Positions 56,095 to 64,000 of a stretch of 64,000 nucleotides of DNA are shown one piece after another (within the stretch, counting starts at the first letter, position 1; every line of letters begins with the position of its first letter). The position numbers and the translations under genes are program-made. Where the stretch lies: the NCBI RefSeq assembly GCF_001936575.1, contig NZ_MSMP01000008.1, forward strand, positions 1 to 64,000. The letters are read 5' to 3'. Origin of the DNA: Tenacibaculum agarivorans. Lineage in GTDB: Bacteria > Bacteroidota > Bacteroidia > Flavobacteriales > Flavobacteriaceae. The notes under the pieces were generated by a model that had not been told where the DNA came from, did no database searches, and saw nothing but the letters and a program-made list of their open reading frames with translations.

Positions 56095-58074
56095 ATGAAA
56101 AAATATACGTTTTTGCTGTGTGCTATTTTATGTTATCTAGCCTCAGCTTCACAAACCTTATCAGAACCTTTATGGGCGACGTATTTTGGTAGTTCATCTG
56201 CAGATAGAACAATGGATGTAAAAGCAGCATGTAATGGTGATGTTTTTATTACAGGAAGTACAAATGGAACCAGTTTTACCATGTCAACAACAATACCACC
56301 TAAAATATACGGAAGCTTAGGAAATACCAATACTTATGTTGCGAGATTAAAGAGTGATGGGAGTACAGTTATATGGTGGGCTATTATAGGTACTACAGCA
56401 TTTGATATGGCTTGTAGATTAGCTGTCGATTTAGAAGATAATGTATACTTAGCAGGACCTTCTTATGCGGATTTTGGCATAAGCTCACCAGCACCAGTTG
56501 CAGCCCATCAAGGAGGTGAAGATGCATTTTGTGCAAAATTTAATGGAGAAGATGGAGATTTACTGTGGCATACTTTTATTGGTGGAACTGGTAATGATTC
56601 TGGTGAAGGGATAGAGGTTGATCTAACCACAAATCAAGTAATTATCGGAGGAAGTACAACTTCTGCTAGTTTACCCTTACAGCACCCAGATACTGGCCAT
56701 GCAGGCGATCAAGATATTTTTTGCGCTAAATTAACCGCGGATGAAGGAACATTAAAATGGACCTCACAACTTGGTGGAATCTACAGAGATATGGGATGGG
56801 GAGCTGCCATAGACTCTAATGGAGATGCCTATGTTACAGGGATGAAAGTGGGAGGAGTTACCGCAACAGCTCCCAATAATGGGTATGGAATGTTGAATGG
56901 AGGAGGAGATATGATATGTGCAAAATTTGAAGAGAATACTGGAAAAATATTATGGTATTCAGTGATTGGAGATGCAGGTACTGAAATTGCATGGGAAGTA
57001 GAAGTGAATAGTAGAGATGAGGTATTAATAGCAGGACAAGCTTCTGGTTCTTCTGTGTATCCATTTCCATGGAATGTAACTGCTGCAAGTCAGGCTTTAT
57101 TAGTTAGTTTTAATGGAACTGATGGTACATTATTATATGAAAGGAGATATGGAGGAAGTAATGCAGAAAATGCATATCATTTGGCTTTAGATGGAAAAGA
57201 TAATATTTACATATCTGGACAAACAAGAAGTAATGATTTACTAACAGTTGAAGTTGCAGCAAATAACACGCCATATAATGATACGTTTACGGGTTCAGAT
57301 GATGTATTCTTAGCGATGTTTGAAGATAATAATGGTTCAGTGCCTTCACTACATTGGCATACGTATTACAGTACAACTGATCCAAGTTCATCTCGTGATG
57401 TAACGAATGGAATGACTATTGCGCCAGATGGTAGTATTTACATTGCAGGTGATACTTCAAGTACTAATTTTGAAGTGTTGAATAGTACTATACAAACAAC
57501 TAAACTTGCAGGAACTGATGGTTTTGTAGTGAAGTTTAAACCTATTTATAATTTCTATACAATCTCTGGACGTATCTTAACAGATACAGGAGTTCCAGTT
57601 CCAGGGGTAACACTAAATTTAGAAGGAACAAATACAGCAAACTCAAGGCAAACAGTAACCTTAGCATCTGGTGAATACAAATTTCAATTGCTATCTCAAG
57701 ATGATTATATATTGACCCCTTCAAGAAATGACGGAGAATATGATCAGAGTATTGTCACATTTAATGATTTATTTGCGATCGGAAATCATGTGTTTGGAGG
57801 GAATCGTTTAACTGAATATCGAATGATAGCTGCTGATATGGATAACGATAATGATGTAGATAGACAGGATTATTTTGCGTTTACTATAAATTACAACCTC
57901 ACTAATTTAATTCATACATGGCGATTTGTAACTGCAGATTATATGTTTCAGGATAGAGATAATCCTTTCATAGATACGCCTCCTTTTCCAGAGACTATAT
58001 CATTTTTAACTTTAAATCAAAACTTTATTAATCAGGATTTTATTGGAATGCGCATCGGTGATGTTATGGACTAA
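56095..58074 (+). CDS. Secreted SBBP-repeat protein with dockerin-like C-terminus
   Basis: 659 residues, 21 bases after the previous gene. A signal peptide ends near SASQ. Residues 25-480 are SBBP repeats (LWATYFGSSSADRTMDVKA, then recurring 'D..G.VYI.G.T.S..F'), predicted to fold as a beta-propeller. The C-terminal module (from about 491: ISGRILTDTGVPVPGVTLNL, DMDNDNDVDRQDYFAF near 581, ending IGMRIGDVMD) is homologous to those of the two upstream proteins. Like the previous protein it has no T9SS domain of its own. Confidence 0.8.
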   Translation: MKKYTFLLCAILCYLASASQTLSEPLWATYFGSSSADRTMDVKAACNGDVFITGSTNGTSFTMSTTIPPKIYGSLGNTNTYVARLKSDGSTVIWWAIIGTTAFDMACRLAVDLEDNVYLAGPSYADFGISSPAPVAAHQGGEDAFCAKFNGEDGDLLWHTFIGGTGNDSGEGIEVDLTTNQVIIGGSTTSASLPLQHPDTGHAGDQDIFCAKLTADEGTLKWTSQLGGIYRDMGWGAAIDSNGDAYVTGMKVGGVTATAPNNGYGMLNGGGDMICAKFEENTGKILWYSVIGDAGTEIAWEVEVNSRDEVLIAGQASGSSVYPFPWNVTAASQALLVSFNGTDGTLLYERRYGGSNAENAYHLALDGKDNIYISGQTRSNDLLTVEVAANNTPYNDTFTGSDDVFLAMFEDNNGSVPSLHWHTYYSTTDPSSSRDVTNGMTIAPDGSIYIAGDTSSTNFEVLNSTIQTTKLAGTDGFVVKFKPIYNFYTISGRILTDTGVPVPGVTLNLEGTNTANSRQTVTLASGEYKFQLLSQDDYILTPSRNDGEYDQSIVTFNDLFAIGNHVFGGNRLTEYRMIAADMDNDNDVDRQDYFAFTINYNLTNLIHTWRFVTADYMFQDRDNPFIDTPPFPETISFLTLNQNFINQDFIGMRIGDVMD

Positions 58075-58156
58075 TAATTTCTTATTGGTTAAGCATTAGT
58101 TAATGTGAATTTGGTATCATAAAATTTGTATCGAGAAGTTATAAAACTATTCTCGA

Positions 58157-58300
58157 TACATTTTTTATTCCGTTAACTCTTTATAAAAAATACTCGAACT
58201 GACAAGAGTTTGTTATCCAAGATTGATATTGAATAAAAAAGGTATTCATTTAAACTTAAGTAACATGAGTCTTGTTTAATAATAAGAGTATTACTTCGAG
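58157..58300. repeat. Direct repeat copy 1 (about 144 bp)
   Basis: Runs from TACATTTTTTATTCCGTTAA through CTCGAACTGACAAGAG and GATATTGAATAAAAAA to TTACTTCGAG. It is about nine-tenths identical by eye to 58684-58825. It is preceded by TATCGAGAAGT and CTATTCTCGATA, which can pair as a hairpin. Confidence 0.75.
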
Positions 58301-58376
58301 ACCTCTGACAAAAATTTTGAGAAATGACTCTAATAGTATTTAAGTAACTAAAATTCGATCTATTGATAAGAATTAC

Positions 58377-58535
58377 TAAAAATCAAGGTAGCAGGGCTGG
58401 AGTTAAGGTGAAAAGCTGTTTGAGCGATAGCGAGTTCTTTTCATCTGTGGCTGACGATACTGTAGTATTTTTTAATTCGTATCATAAATCTTGATTTTTG
58501 CTCCTTTGTATCAAGGCAAAGGAGGGAGTAAATCA
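58377..58535. repeat. Structured intergenic element
   Basis: AAAATCAAG near the start pairs with CTTGATTTT near 58491-58499. Inside, GTGAAAAG pairs loosely with CTTTTCATC around TTTGAGCGATAGCGAG, and CTCCTTTG/CAAAGGAG (near 58501-58524) forms an 8-bp hairpin. No start codon gives a sensible protein. I recall elements with 'TTTGAGCG.AGCGAGTT' recurring in flavobacterial genomes, but did not check this. Confidence 0.5.
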
Positions 58536-58683
58536 TTAATTCATAGTTTGTTGTGAGTGGTTTGTTTTCAGTCTATAACAGAAGATGCTAATGGTAGTGA
58601 AATTATTCGTATTACAATGGAGAATAATTCTGTGTAGAGAAGTTATCAAACTATTCTCGATAGCTCTGCTTAACTTGATTCAG

Positions 58684-58825
58684 TACATTTTTATTCCGTT
58701 AACTCTTTATAAAAAATACTCGAACTGACAAGAGTTTGTTATCCAAGATTGATATTGAATAAAAAAGTATTCATCTAAACTTAAGTAATGAGAATCTTGC
58801 TTATCAATAAGAGTGTCACTTCGAG
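58684..58825. repeat. Direct repeat copy 2 (about 142 bp)
   Basis: Second copy of the element at 58157-58300, 527 bases downstream, with small indels and substitutions toward its 3' end (ATTCATCTAAACTTAAGTAA, then CACTTCGAG). A 61-codon frame starting at 58788 lies across its end and is not considered a gene. Confidence 0.75.
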
Positions 58826-59048
58826 TGAAATTCATTGGGGTAGAACAGAAATGAATTTTGTATCGAGAAGTAGGAATAGTATTCTAGATACTCCCGACTG
58901 CTTGGGATTACCTCATTATCATTCTGTAAAATTACTTGAACTGACAAGGACTTCTTTTCCCAGATTACATTAGGTATTTTCTAGATCATTTCTTCTGTCA
59001 CGTCTTTTTTAATCCTTATTTCGTCATTTTTCATTTTTCGTTTAGCCT

Positions 59049-59056
59049 TAATTTTG
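59049..59056 (+). promoter_or_regulatory. Possible -7 element of the siderophore operon
   Basis: TAATTTTG matches TANNTTTG 28 bases before the decarboxylase ATG. A -33 TTG is not obvious upstream. Confidence 0.35.
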
Positions 59057-59061
59057 CTTCA

Positions 59062-59078
59062 TTATTAAGACTAAATAA
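59062..59078. promoter_or_regulatory. Possible iron-repressor operator
   Basis: TTATTAAG-A-CTAAATAA is an inverted repeat of 8-bp arms with one mismatch, placed just after the -7 element and 6 bases before the decarboxylase start. The position fits a repressor site on a siderophore operon. The repressor (Fur or DtxR family) cannot be told from sequence alone. Confidence 0.4.
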
Positions 59079-59084
59079 AAATAA

Positions 59085-60602
59085 ATGATCCTTAACGAAG
59101 CGACCTCTTTAAAGGAATTATCATTAAATAATTACTTATTCAATGAGGAATCAGCCAAACTATATGAAGAATATACGTTAAAAACACTTAACCATATTCA
59201 ACAATTTTTATCTCAAAGAAAATTTTATAAAGGAGATAATTTAGAAGAAATTCAAGCGCATAGAAATAAAGCTAAACTTTATGATATTGAGTTGCCAAAT
59301 TCAATAGATAATGCCTTAACAGAGTTAAATGAGTTGTATATTCAAAATGCAATTTCATTTCATAATCCAAATTATGTGGCGCATTTAAATTGCCCAATTA
59401 CACTACCATCTATAGTTGCTGAAATGATAGCTACTACCATAAATACAGCGGTAGAGACTTGGGATCAAAGCACATCTGCAACATTTATAGAACAAGAAGT
59501 AATTCGTTGGATTTGCAATGAATATAGTTTCGATAAAAATTCGGATGGTGTTTTTACAAGTGGAGGTACGCAATCTAATTTCATGGCGCTATTAATGGCG
59601 CGAGATCATTACGCATATGAACATTTTGGGATAAATATAAAACAAAATGGTTGGTCAGATGAGATCAGTAAGTTCAGAATATTCTGTTCAGAAAAGTCGC
59701 ACTTTAGTATAAAGAAAAACGCAGCATTACTAGGTATGGGATACGATGCCGTAATACCAGTAAAAGTGGATGATAAAATGCGAATGGATACTGAAGCATT
59801 ATATGTAGCCATAGAAAAAACGAAACAAGAAGGAAATATTCCTGTTGCTGTAGTAGCTACATTAGGAACTACAGATTACGGAAGTTTTGATCCTTTAGAA
59901 ACTATTGGGAAAATAGCTAAAGAACAAGACATGTGGTTGCATATAGATGGTGCTTATGGAGGATGTTTTGTGCTAGCTGAATCACACAAACATTATTTTG
60001 AAGGTATTGAAATGGCTGATTCTGTTACAGTTGATTTTCATAAAACCTTATTTCAACCTGTGAGTTGTAGTGCTTTCTTAGCTAAAAATAAGCAACATTT
60101 TCAATACGTATCATACTATGCAGATTATTTAAATCCAATTGAAGATAAAGATCCTGAACGTCCTAATTTAATTGAAAAATCAATGCAAACTACTCGACGT
60201 TTTGATGCATTAAAAGTATGGTTAACCCTAAAAACTTTAGGTACAAAAACGATAGCCACATATCTAGAAGAAGTACATCAGTTAGCAAAACAAGTGTATC
60301 ATCATATACTTAACAATCCAAATTTTGAAGTTGCTCATGTGCCTGAGTTAAGTACTGTAGTGTTTAGATATAAAAATTCTGAGGCTCAGCATGAACCGAC
60401 TCATGATGATGTAAATCTATATATCAAAAGCTTTTTATACAGATCGGGTAAAGCCTCAATAGCAAGCACAAAACTGAATGGAAATATTTATTTGAAATTC
60501 ACCTTGTTAAACCCTAAAAATACAATTAATAACCTGTTGAATATTATCAAGATGATTGAAGAAACAGGAAAACAATACCAACCGAAAACAGAAGCATTAT
60601 GA
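59085..60602 (+). CDS. PLP-dependent decarboxylase (lysine/diamine type) for siderophore synthesis
   Basis: 505 residues. Group II decarboxylase features are present: GVFTSGGTQSNFMALL, HIDGAYGG, and the PLP lysine in SVTVDFHKTLFQP (near 319). In the neighbouring-gene context (N-hydroxylase, acyltransferase) it most likely turns lysine into cadaverine, or ornithine into putrescine, the first step to a hydroxamate siderophore of the desferrioxamine/bisucaberin kind. The stop overlaps the monooxygenase ATG by 4 bases, so they are coupled. Confidence 0.88.
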   Translation: MILNEATSLKELSLNNYLFNEESAKLYEEYTLKTLNHIQQFLSQRKFYKGDNLEEIQAHRNKAKLYDIELPNSIDNALTELNELYIQNAISFHNPNYVAHLNCPITLPSIVAEMIATTINTAVETWDQSTSATFIEQEVIRWICNEYSFDKNSDGVFTSGGTQSNFMALLMARDHYAYEHFGINIKQNGWSDEISKFRIFCSEKSHFSIKKNAALLGMGYDAVIPVKVDDKMRMDTEALYVAIEKTKQEGNIPVAVVATLGTTDYGSFDPLETIGKIAKEQDMWLHIDGAYGGCFVLAESHKHYFEGIEMADSVTVDFHKTLFQPVSCSAFLAKNKQHFQYVSYYADYLNPIEDKDPERPNLIEKSMQTTRRFDALKVWLTLKTLGTKTIATYLEEVHQLAKQVYHHILNNPNFEVAHVPELSTVVFRYKNSEAQHEPTHDDVNLYIKSFLYRSGKASIASTKLNGNIYLKFTLLNPKNTINNLLNIIKMIEETGKQYQPKTEAL

Positions 60603-61942
60603 AACAGAGCAATGTAGTTGATTTTGTAGCCATTGGAGTAGGACCTTTTAATTTGGGTTTAGCTTGTTTAACAGAACCAATTAAAGACCTTAATGGAATC
60701 TTTTTAGATAAAAAAGAAAAATTCAATTGGCACCCAGGTATGTTATTACAAGATACCACTTTGCAGGTTCCTTTTCTATCAGATTTAGTGACCTTAGCAG
60801 ATCCTACTAATCCTTTTAGTTTTCTAAATTATATAAAACAAAAAGGAAGAATGTATTCATTTTACATTAGAGAAAATTTCTTGTTACTTAGAAATGAATA
60901 CAATCAATATTGTCAATGGGCAATTGAAAAATTGTCTAATATTTACTTTAATACCGAAGTAACACATGTAAATTTTGATGAAAATGAAAATATCTATATA
61001 GTAACCTCAAGGTGTACAAAAACGGGTGAAATCAAAATTTATAAAGCAAAAAAACTAGTTTTAGGTACAGGAACACCTCCATATATTCCGGAATCATGTA
61101 AAAAATTAAAAGGAAAAGCTGTTCATTCTTCACAATATTTAGATCATAAGGAAAACTTACAAAAACAGCGTAAAATTACCGTATTAGGTAGTGGACAAAG
61201 TGCAGCAGAGATTTTCTATGATTTATTACAAGAGGTAGATACTATTGGATATGAATTGAATTGGATTACTAGATCTCCTAGATTTTTTCCTTTAGAATAC
61301 TCAAAGTTAACTTTAGAAATGACATCGCCTGAGTATGTGGATTATTTCTATGATCTACCTGCTGAAAAAAGAGATGATTTAATTAAAAATCAAAAACATT
61401 TATACAAAGGAATAAATAGTGATTTAATAGCTGCTATTCATGAAAGTTTATATACTAAAAGGGTTGTTGCTGAAGATAAAATAAATGTGTCTTTAAGAAC
61501 AAATACGGAATTAATAAACACGGAATTAAAACAAGATTCAATTCAGTTAGATCTACACCAAGTAGAACAAGATAAATACTTTACACATGAAACTGAAGGA
61601 TTGGTTTTAGCTACGGGATATGCGTATCAACTTCCTGATTTTGTAGAAGGAATTTCAAATAGAGTAATGTGGGACGATAAGGAGCGTTTTGATGTCGCTA
61701 GAAACTATAGTATTGATAAAAACAAGAGTGAAATTTTTGTTCAAAATGCGGAGTTACATACTCACGGATTTGTTACACCAGATTTAGGAATGGCAGCATA
61801 TCGTAATTCTTATATCATTAAAGAAATGACAGGTGTTGAGCATTATCCTATTGAAACCAGTATAGCTTTCCAACAATTTAGAGTAAGTAAAGAAGAGGAA
61901 ATCATGTATGCCAGTTCGAGATTTCCAACAAAAATTTTGTGA
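60599..61942 (+). CDS. Flavin N-monooxygenase (lysine/diamine N-hydroxylase, IucD/DesB family)
   Basis: 447 residues. The FAD-binding motif is GVGPFNLGLA (near 13), the NADPH site is VLGSGQSAAEIF (near 195), and the C-terminal ATGY motif is LATGYAYQLP. Signature segments such as FNWHPGMLLQDTTLQVPFLSDL are typical of siderophore N-hydroxylases. It would hydroxylate the free amine of the diamine made by the upstream enzyme. Translation is coupled to that gene. Confidence 0.93.
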   Translation: MKQSNVVDFVAIGVGPFNLGLACLTEPIKDLNGIFLDKKEKFNWHPGMLLQDTTLQVPFLSDLVTLADPTNPFSFLNYIKQKGRMYSFYIRENFLLLRNEYNQYCQWAIEKLSNIYFNTEVTHVNFDENENIYIVTSRCTKTGEIKIYKAKKLVLGTGTPPYIPESCKKLKGKAVHSSQYLDHKENLQKQRKITVLGSGQSAAEIFYDLLQEVDTIGYELNWITRSPRFFPLEYSKLTLEMTSPEYVDYFYDLPAEKRDDLIKNQKHLYKGINSDLIAAIHESLYTKRVVAEDKINVSLRTNTELINTELKQDSIQLDLHQVEQDKYFTHETEGLVLATGYAYQLPDFVEGISNRVMWDDKERFDVARNYSIDKNKSEIFVQNAELHTHGFVTPDLGMAAYRNSYIIKEMTGVEHYPIETSIAFQQFRVSKEEEIMYASSRFPTKIL

Positions 61943-61973
61943 AACGGATTTTGATGACATCAAATTTAAACGG

Positions 61974-62087
61974 TCATTACGATGAACGAAAGATAGTGAA
62001 GTGAAGAAGTAATCTGTTGATCTAAGAGTGAGAATTTCGTTTTTTAAGATAAAGATTGCTTCATCCGTTGCACTTTTTCGCAATGAC
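61974..62087. repeat. Imperfect inverted repeat, 'GTCATTGCGA...AATC' type
   Basis: GTCATTACGATGAACGAAAG near 61974 and CGCAATGAC ending near 62087 are inverted counterparts; AGATTGCTTCA near 62050 also matches the hairpin at 33681. It lies between the hydroxylase and the transporter and may end or modulate transcription. Confidence 0.5.
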
Positions 62088-62100
62088 AGTATTAGAAAAG

Positions 62101-62165
62101 TAAATGTCAGTTCGAGTGATTTTTATAAAGTGATAACGGAATAAAAATCGTATCGAGAACAGTTC
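62101..62165. repeat. GTTCGAG/TCGAGAAC interspersed element
   Basis: ATGTCAGTTCGAGTGATTTT is followed after about 30 bases by GTATCGAGAACAGTTC. It is the same type as those at 46918 and near 58150. Confidence 0.6.
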
Positions 62166-62241
62166 ATAAACAAAACATTTCTTGATAAAAAGTATTACGA
62201 AGAATTTCATTTGAAGTGATAATAAAGTTTATAATAAAAGC

Positions 62242-63417
62242 ATGAAACTTAAAAATTTTTTAATTGTAATGACATTGGTTGCAGTGGTAAGTGATTATTT
62301 ACTGCATCCTTTTTATCCACAATTTTTTGAGCTTCGTTTTGGAATCAAAGATCCAGAATTAGTCGGGTACTACTTTGCTGCAATTTGTTTTATGGTAATG
62401 ATTGCATTCCCTTTTTGGGCATACATATCTAAAAAAGTAGCAGAACTAAACATATTAATATATACACAGTGTATAGCAGGAATATTAGCATTGTATTGTT
62501 GGTATACAAATTCATATCTTAATTTCTGGATTGTATCTCTTATCATGATTATTTTTAAAGGAAGCTATTTACTAGTATATCCCTACATACTTAAAATAAT
62601 TACAAAAGAAGAGCATCCAAAAACCATTGGTTTACTATCAGTAGTTGTGCATTTAGGTGGGATTTTAGGAGCAGTTATCGGTGGGTTAACGGTTGATCTT
62701 ATAGATCCAAGAAATATCTTTCTAATTATGGCAGCCGGAGATTTTATTCAAATGGTAATGAGTGCTTATGTACTTAAAAAAGATGCTTATGATACAGGAT
62801 TAGTTGTTGCAGAAGAAGTACAAAAAGATAGAAGATTAATACCTAAAGGCTTCATTTTAAAGCTAGGTTTAATAACAATGATATTATATTTCAGTGATTT
62901 CTTAATAAGACCTTTCTTTTCGTTATACTGGGAAAGCTTTTCGTCCTTTAAAACCAAATTTGTTTCAGGATCTGTCTATGCCATTCCTGGTTTTGTAGCA
63001 TTAATTACGTTGTGGGTTAATAATAGGCGAAAAACAGAAGAAGGCTATAAAGGTATTATTAATGCTTTATGTGTTGCATTAATTGGTCTTTTCTTGCAAG
63101 GTATTCCTTCAGATATTTTTGTAGTTACTGGAAGAATAATTTACGGTTGGGCTATATTCCAAGGTGTAGTAAAATTCGATATTTTATTATTTGAGTTAAG
63201 TACTCCTGAATCTTATGCTATAGATTATAGTAAAATTCATTTTTTTCAAAATTTAGGAGTGCTATTAGCTTCTTTAAGTGTAGGGGTAGTAGTCGATAAT
63301 TTTGGTTTACAAATACCATTTACTATTGCTTTATCAGGATTTATTATAACACTGATGTTATACTTCTTTGTATTTAAATCAGTAAGAGTTACCCACAAAC
63401 AATTAGCTAAAACCTAA
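62242..63417 (+). CDS. Major facilitator superfamily transporter, probably siderophore exporter
   Basis: 391 residues with about 11-12 membrane helices and no signal peptide. Pattern elements include DYLLHPFYPQFFELRFG near the start and GAVIGGLTVDLIDPRN after helix 4-5, typical of MFS drug or siderophore exporters. It lies within the siderophore gene group, 3 bases before the acyltransferase gene, so export of the siderophore is the simplest role; uptake is possible too. Confidence 0.85.
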   Translation: MKLKNFLIVMTLVAVVSDYLLHPFYPQFFELRFGIKDPELVGYYFAAICFMVMIAFPFWAYISKKVAELNILIYTQCIAGILALYCWYTNSYLNFWIVSLIMIIFKGSYLLVYPYILKIITKEEHPKTIGLLSVVVHLGGILGAVIGGLTVDLIDPRNIFLIMAAGDFIQMVMSAYVLKKDAYDTGLVVAEEVQKDRRLIPKGFILKLGLITMILYFSDFLIRPFFSLYWESFSSFKTKFVSGSVYAIPGFVALITLWVNNRRKTEEGYKGIINALCVALIGLFLQGIPSDIFVVTGRIIYGWAIFQGVVKFDILLFELSTPESYAIDYSKIHFFQNLGVLLASLSVGVVVDNFGLQIPFTIALSGFIITLMLYFFVFKSVRVTHKQLAKT

Positions 63418-63420
63418 ATT

Positions 63421-64000
63421 ATGAAAGATGAAAATATAATCTTTAACACAAAATATAAAGGTTTTGGAACAATCTCAATTCGTCCTTTTAGTGTAGAAGA
63501 AGACAGTCAGTTTTTACACACTTGGGTTACGCAAGAATATGCAGTCTTCTGGGAAATGCAGAACGCAACTTTAGCAGATGTAAAAGAAGAATATACAAAG
63601 TTATTAGAGCCAGATCATTATGGTGTTTATGTGGGACTATTTAATAATGAACCAGCTTTTGTACTAGAACGTTACGATCCTAAACAAGATATCATTACTA
63701 ATTATTACAATGCTAAGTCCACTGATAGTGGTGTACATATTATTGTGGCCCCACCAAAGCAACCTAAAGTAGCTAATTTTACTTGGTATATGTTTCGATC
63801 GATAATGGATTTTGTCTTCCAAAATTCAAAAATCAATAGAATACTTGTAGAACCAGATATTCGAAATAAAAAAATGTTTGCGCTATGCCAAAGAATTGGT
63901 TTTACACTGGATGAAGTTGTTGAGTTACCTCATAAAACAGCACAACTAGCATTTTTAACCAAAGAAAATTACGTAGAAAAAATACAATCATTTTTACCTT
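63421..64000 (+). CDS. GNAT-type siderophore acyltransferase (IucB/DesC family), 3' end cut by window
   Basis: 193 residues are visible with no stop before the window ends. Family segments are clear: ISIRPFSVEEDSQFLHTWV, FWEMQNATLADVKEEY, FVLERYDP, VHIIVAPPK and INRILVEPDIRNKKMFALCQ, ending near GFTLDEVVELPHKTAQLAFL. This is the acyl-CoA-dependent N-acyltransferase that acylates the hydroxylated diamine. An NIS synthetase would be expected just beyond the window. Confidence 0.9.
   Translation, partial: MKDENIIFNTKYKGFGTISIRPFSVEEDSQFLHTWVTQEYAVFWEMQNATLADVKEEYTKLLEPDHYGVYVGLFNNEPAFVLERYDPKQDIITNYYNAKSTDSGVHIIVAPPKQPKVANFTWYMFRSIMDFVFQNSKINRILVEPDIRNKKMFALCQRIGFTLDEVVELPHKTAQLAFLTKENYVEKIQSFLP

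Noticed and set aside
58788..58973. 61-codon open frame in the repeat region
   Set aside because: It runs across a repeat copy and other TCGA-rich repeat sequence, has no family pattern, and has no counterpart in the other repeat copy.
1..64000. CRISPR array, tRNA or rRNA genes
   Set aside because: No regularly spaced short repeats and no tRNA- or rRNA-like sequence were noticed on either strand; a dedicated search was not run.

Overview
The window is AT-rich DNA from a member of the Bacteroidota, most likely a marine Flavobacteriaceae. The signs are a type IX secretion sorting domain, a FecI/FecR/STN-TonB-receptor operon, double-glycine leader peptides of the flavobacterial 'MKNLKN' type, TANNTTTG-like -7 elements and few Shine-Dalgarno sites. 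I cannot name the genus. No rRNA, tRNA, IS element, integrase or CRISPR array was seen.

Region 1 (1-11365) is the end of a nonribosomal peptide cluster. It holds the tail of an upstream NRPS (A-PCP; its specificity residues match a published leucine code), a terminal NRPS (docking-C-A-PCP-TE) whose working A domain appears nested inside the remains of another A domain, a serine-hydrolase/ABC-exporter fusion of the cyclic-peptide exporter type, a GT9-like protein and a type II thioesterase. A phosphopantetheinyl transferase lies at 21094-21756. Region 2 (11487-21756) is an NtrY/NtrC-like two-component pair divergent from a TolC/adaptor/ATPase/MacB-type permease operon. The gap between them holds a good sigma-54 promoter and two dyads spaced like enhancer sites.

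Region 3 (21824-35756) contains an ECF sigma/TPR anti-sigma pair divergent from a lipoprotein and a CHAT-TPR protein, two double-glycine-leader peptide genes, a vanadium-haloperoxidase-like lipoprotein, a FecI/FecR/TonB-receptor operon, a di-haem cytochrome c peroxidase and a LytTR regulator.

Region 4 (36165-51240) is the most striking part: a tail-only contractile particle locus in nearly the gene order of phage Mu. It runs terminator, sheath, tube, frameshifted assembly chaperone, tape measure, baseplate, hub, spike, PAAR-like tip, gp25-like, LysM/gpX-like, J-like, I-like, then two paralogous fibres with different numbers of PKD-like domains. No capsid, terminase, portal, integrase, lysis genes or AAA ATPase are present. 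A perfect A AAA AAG slippery site followed by a hairpin links the two chaperone frames. Upstream, a pair of 9-bp direct repeats with a 12-bp spacer, the geometry of LytTR binding sites, sits between the locus and the LytTR gene, suggesting local control.

Region 5 (51573-58074) has three large secreted proteins sharing a C-terminal carboxypeptidase-regulatory-like plus dockerin-like module. The first also carries cohesin-like repeats and a T9SS sorting domain, suggesting a possible surface scaffold. Region 6 (58075-59084) is non-coding and rich in repeats. Region 7 (59085-64000) is a hydroxamate siderophore cluster: PLP decarboxylase, N-hydroxylase, MFS transporter and a truncated acyltransferase.
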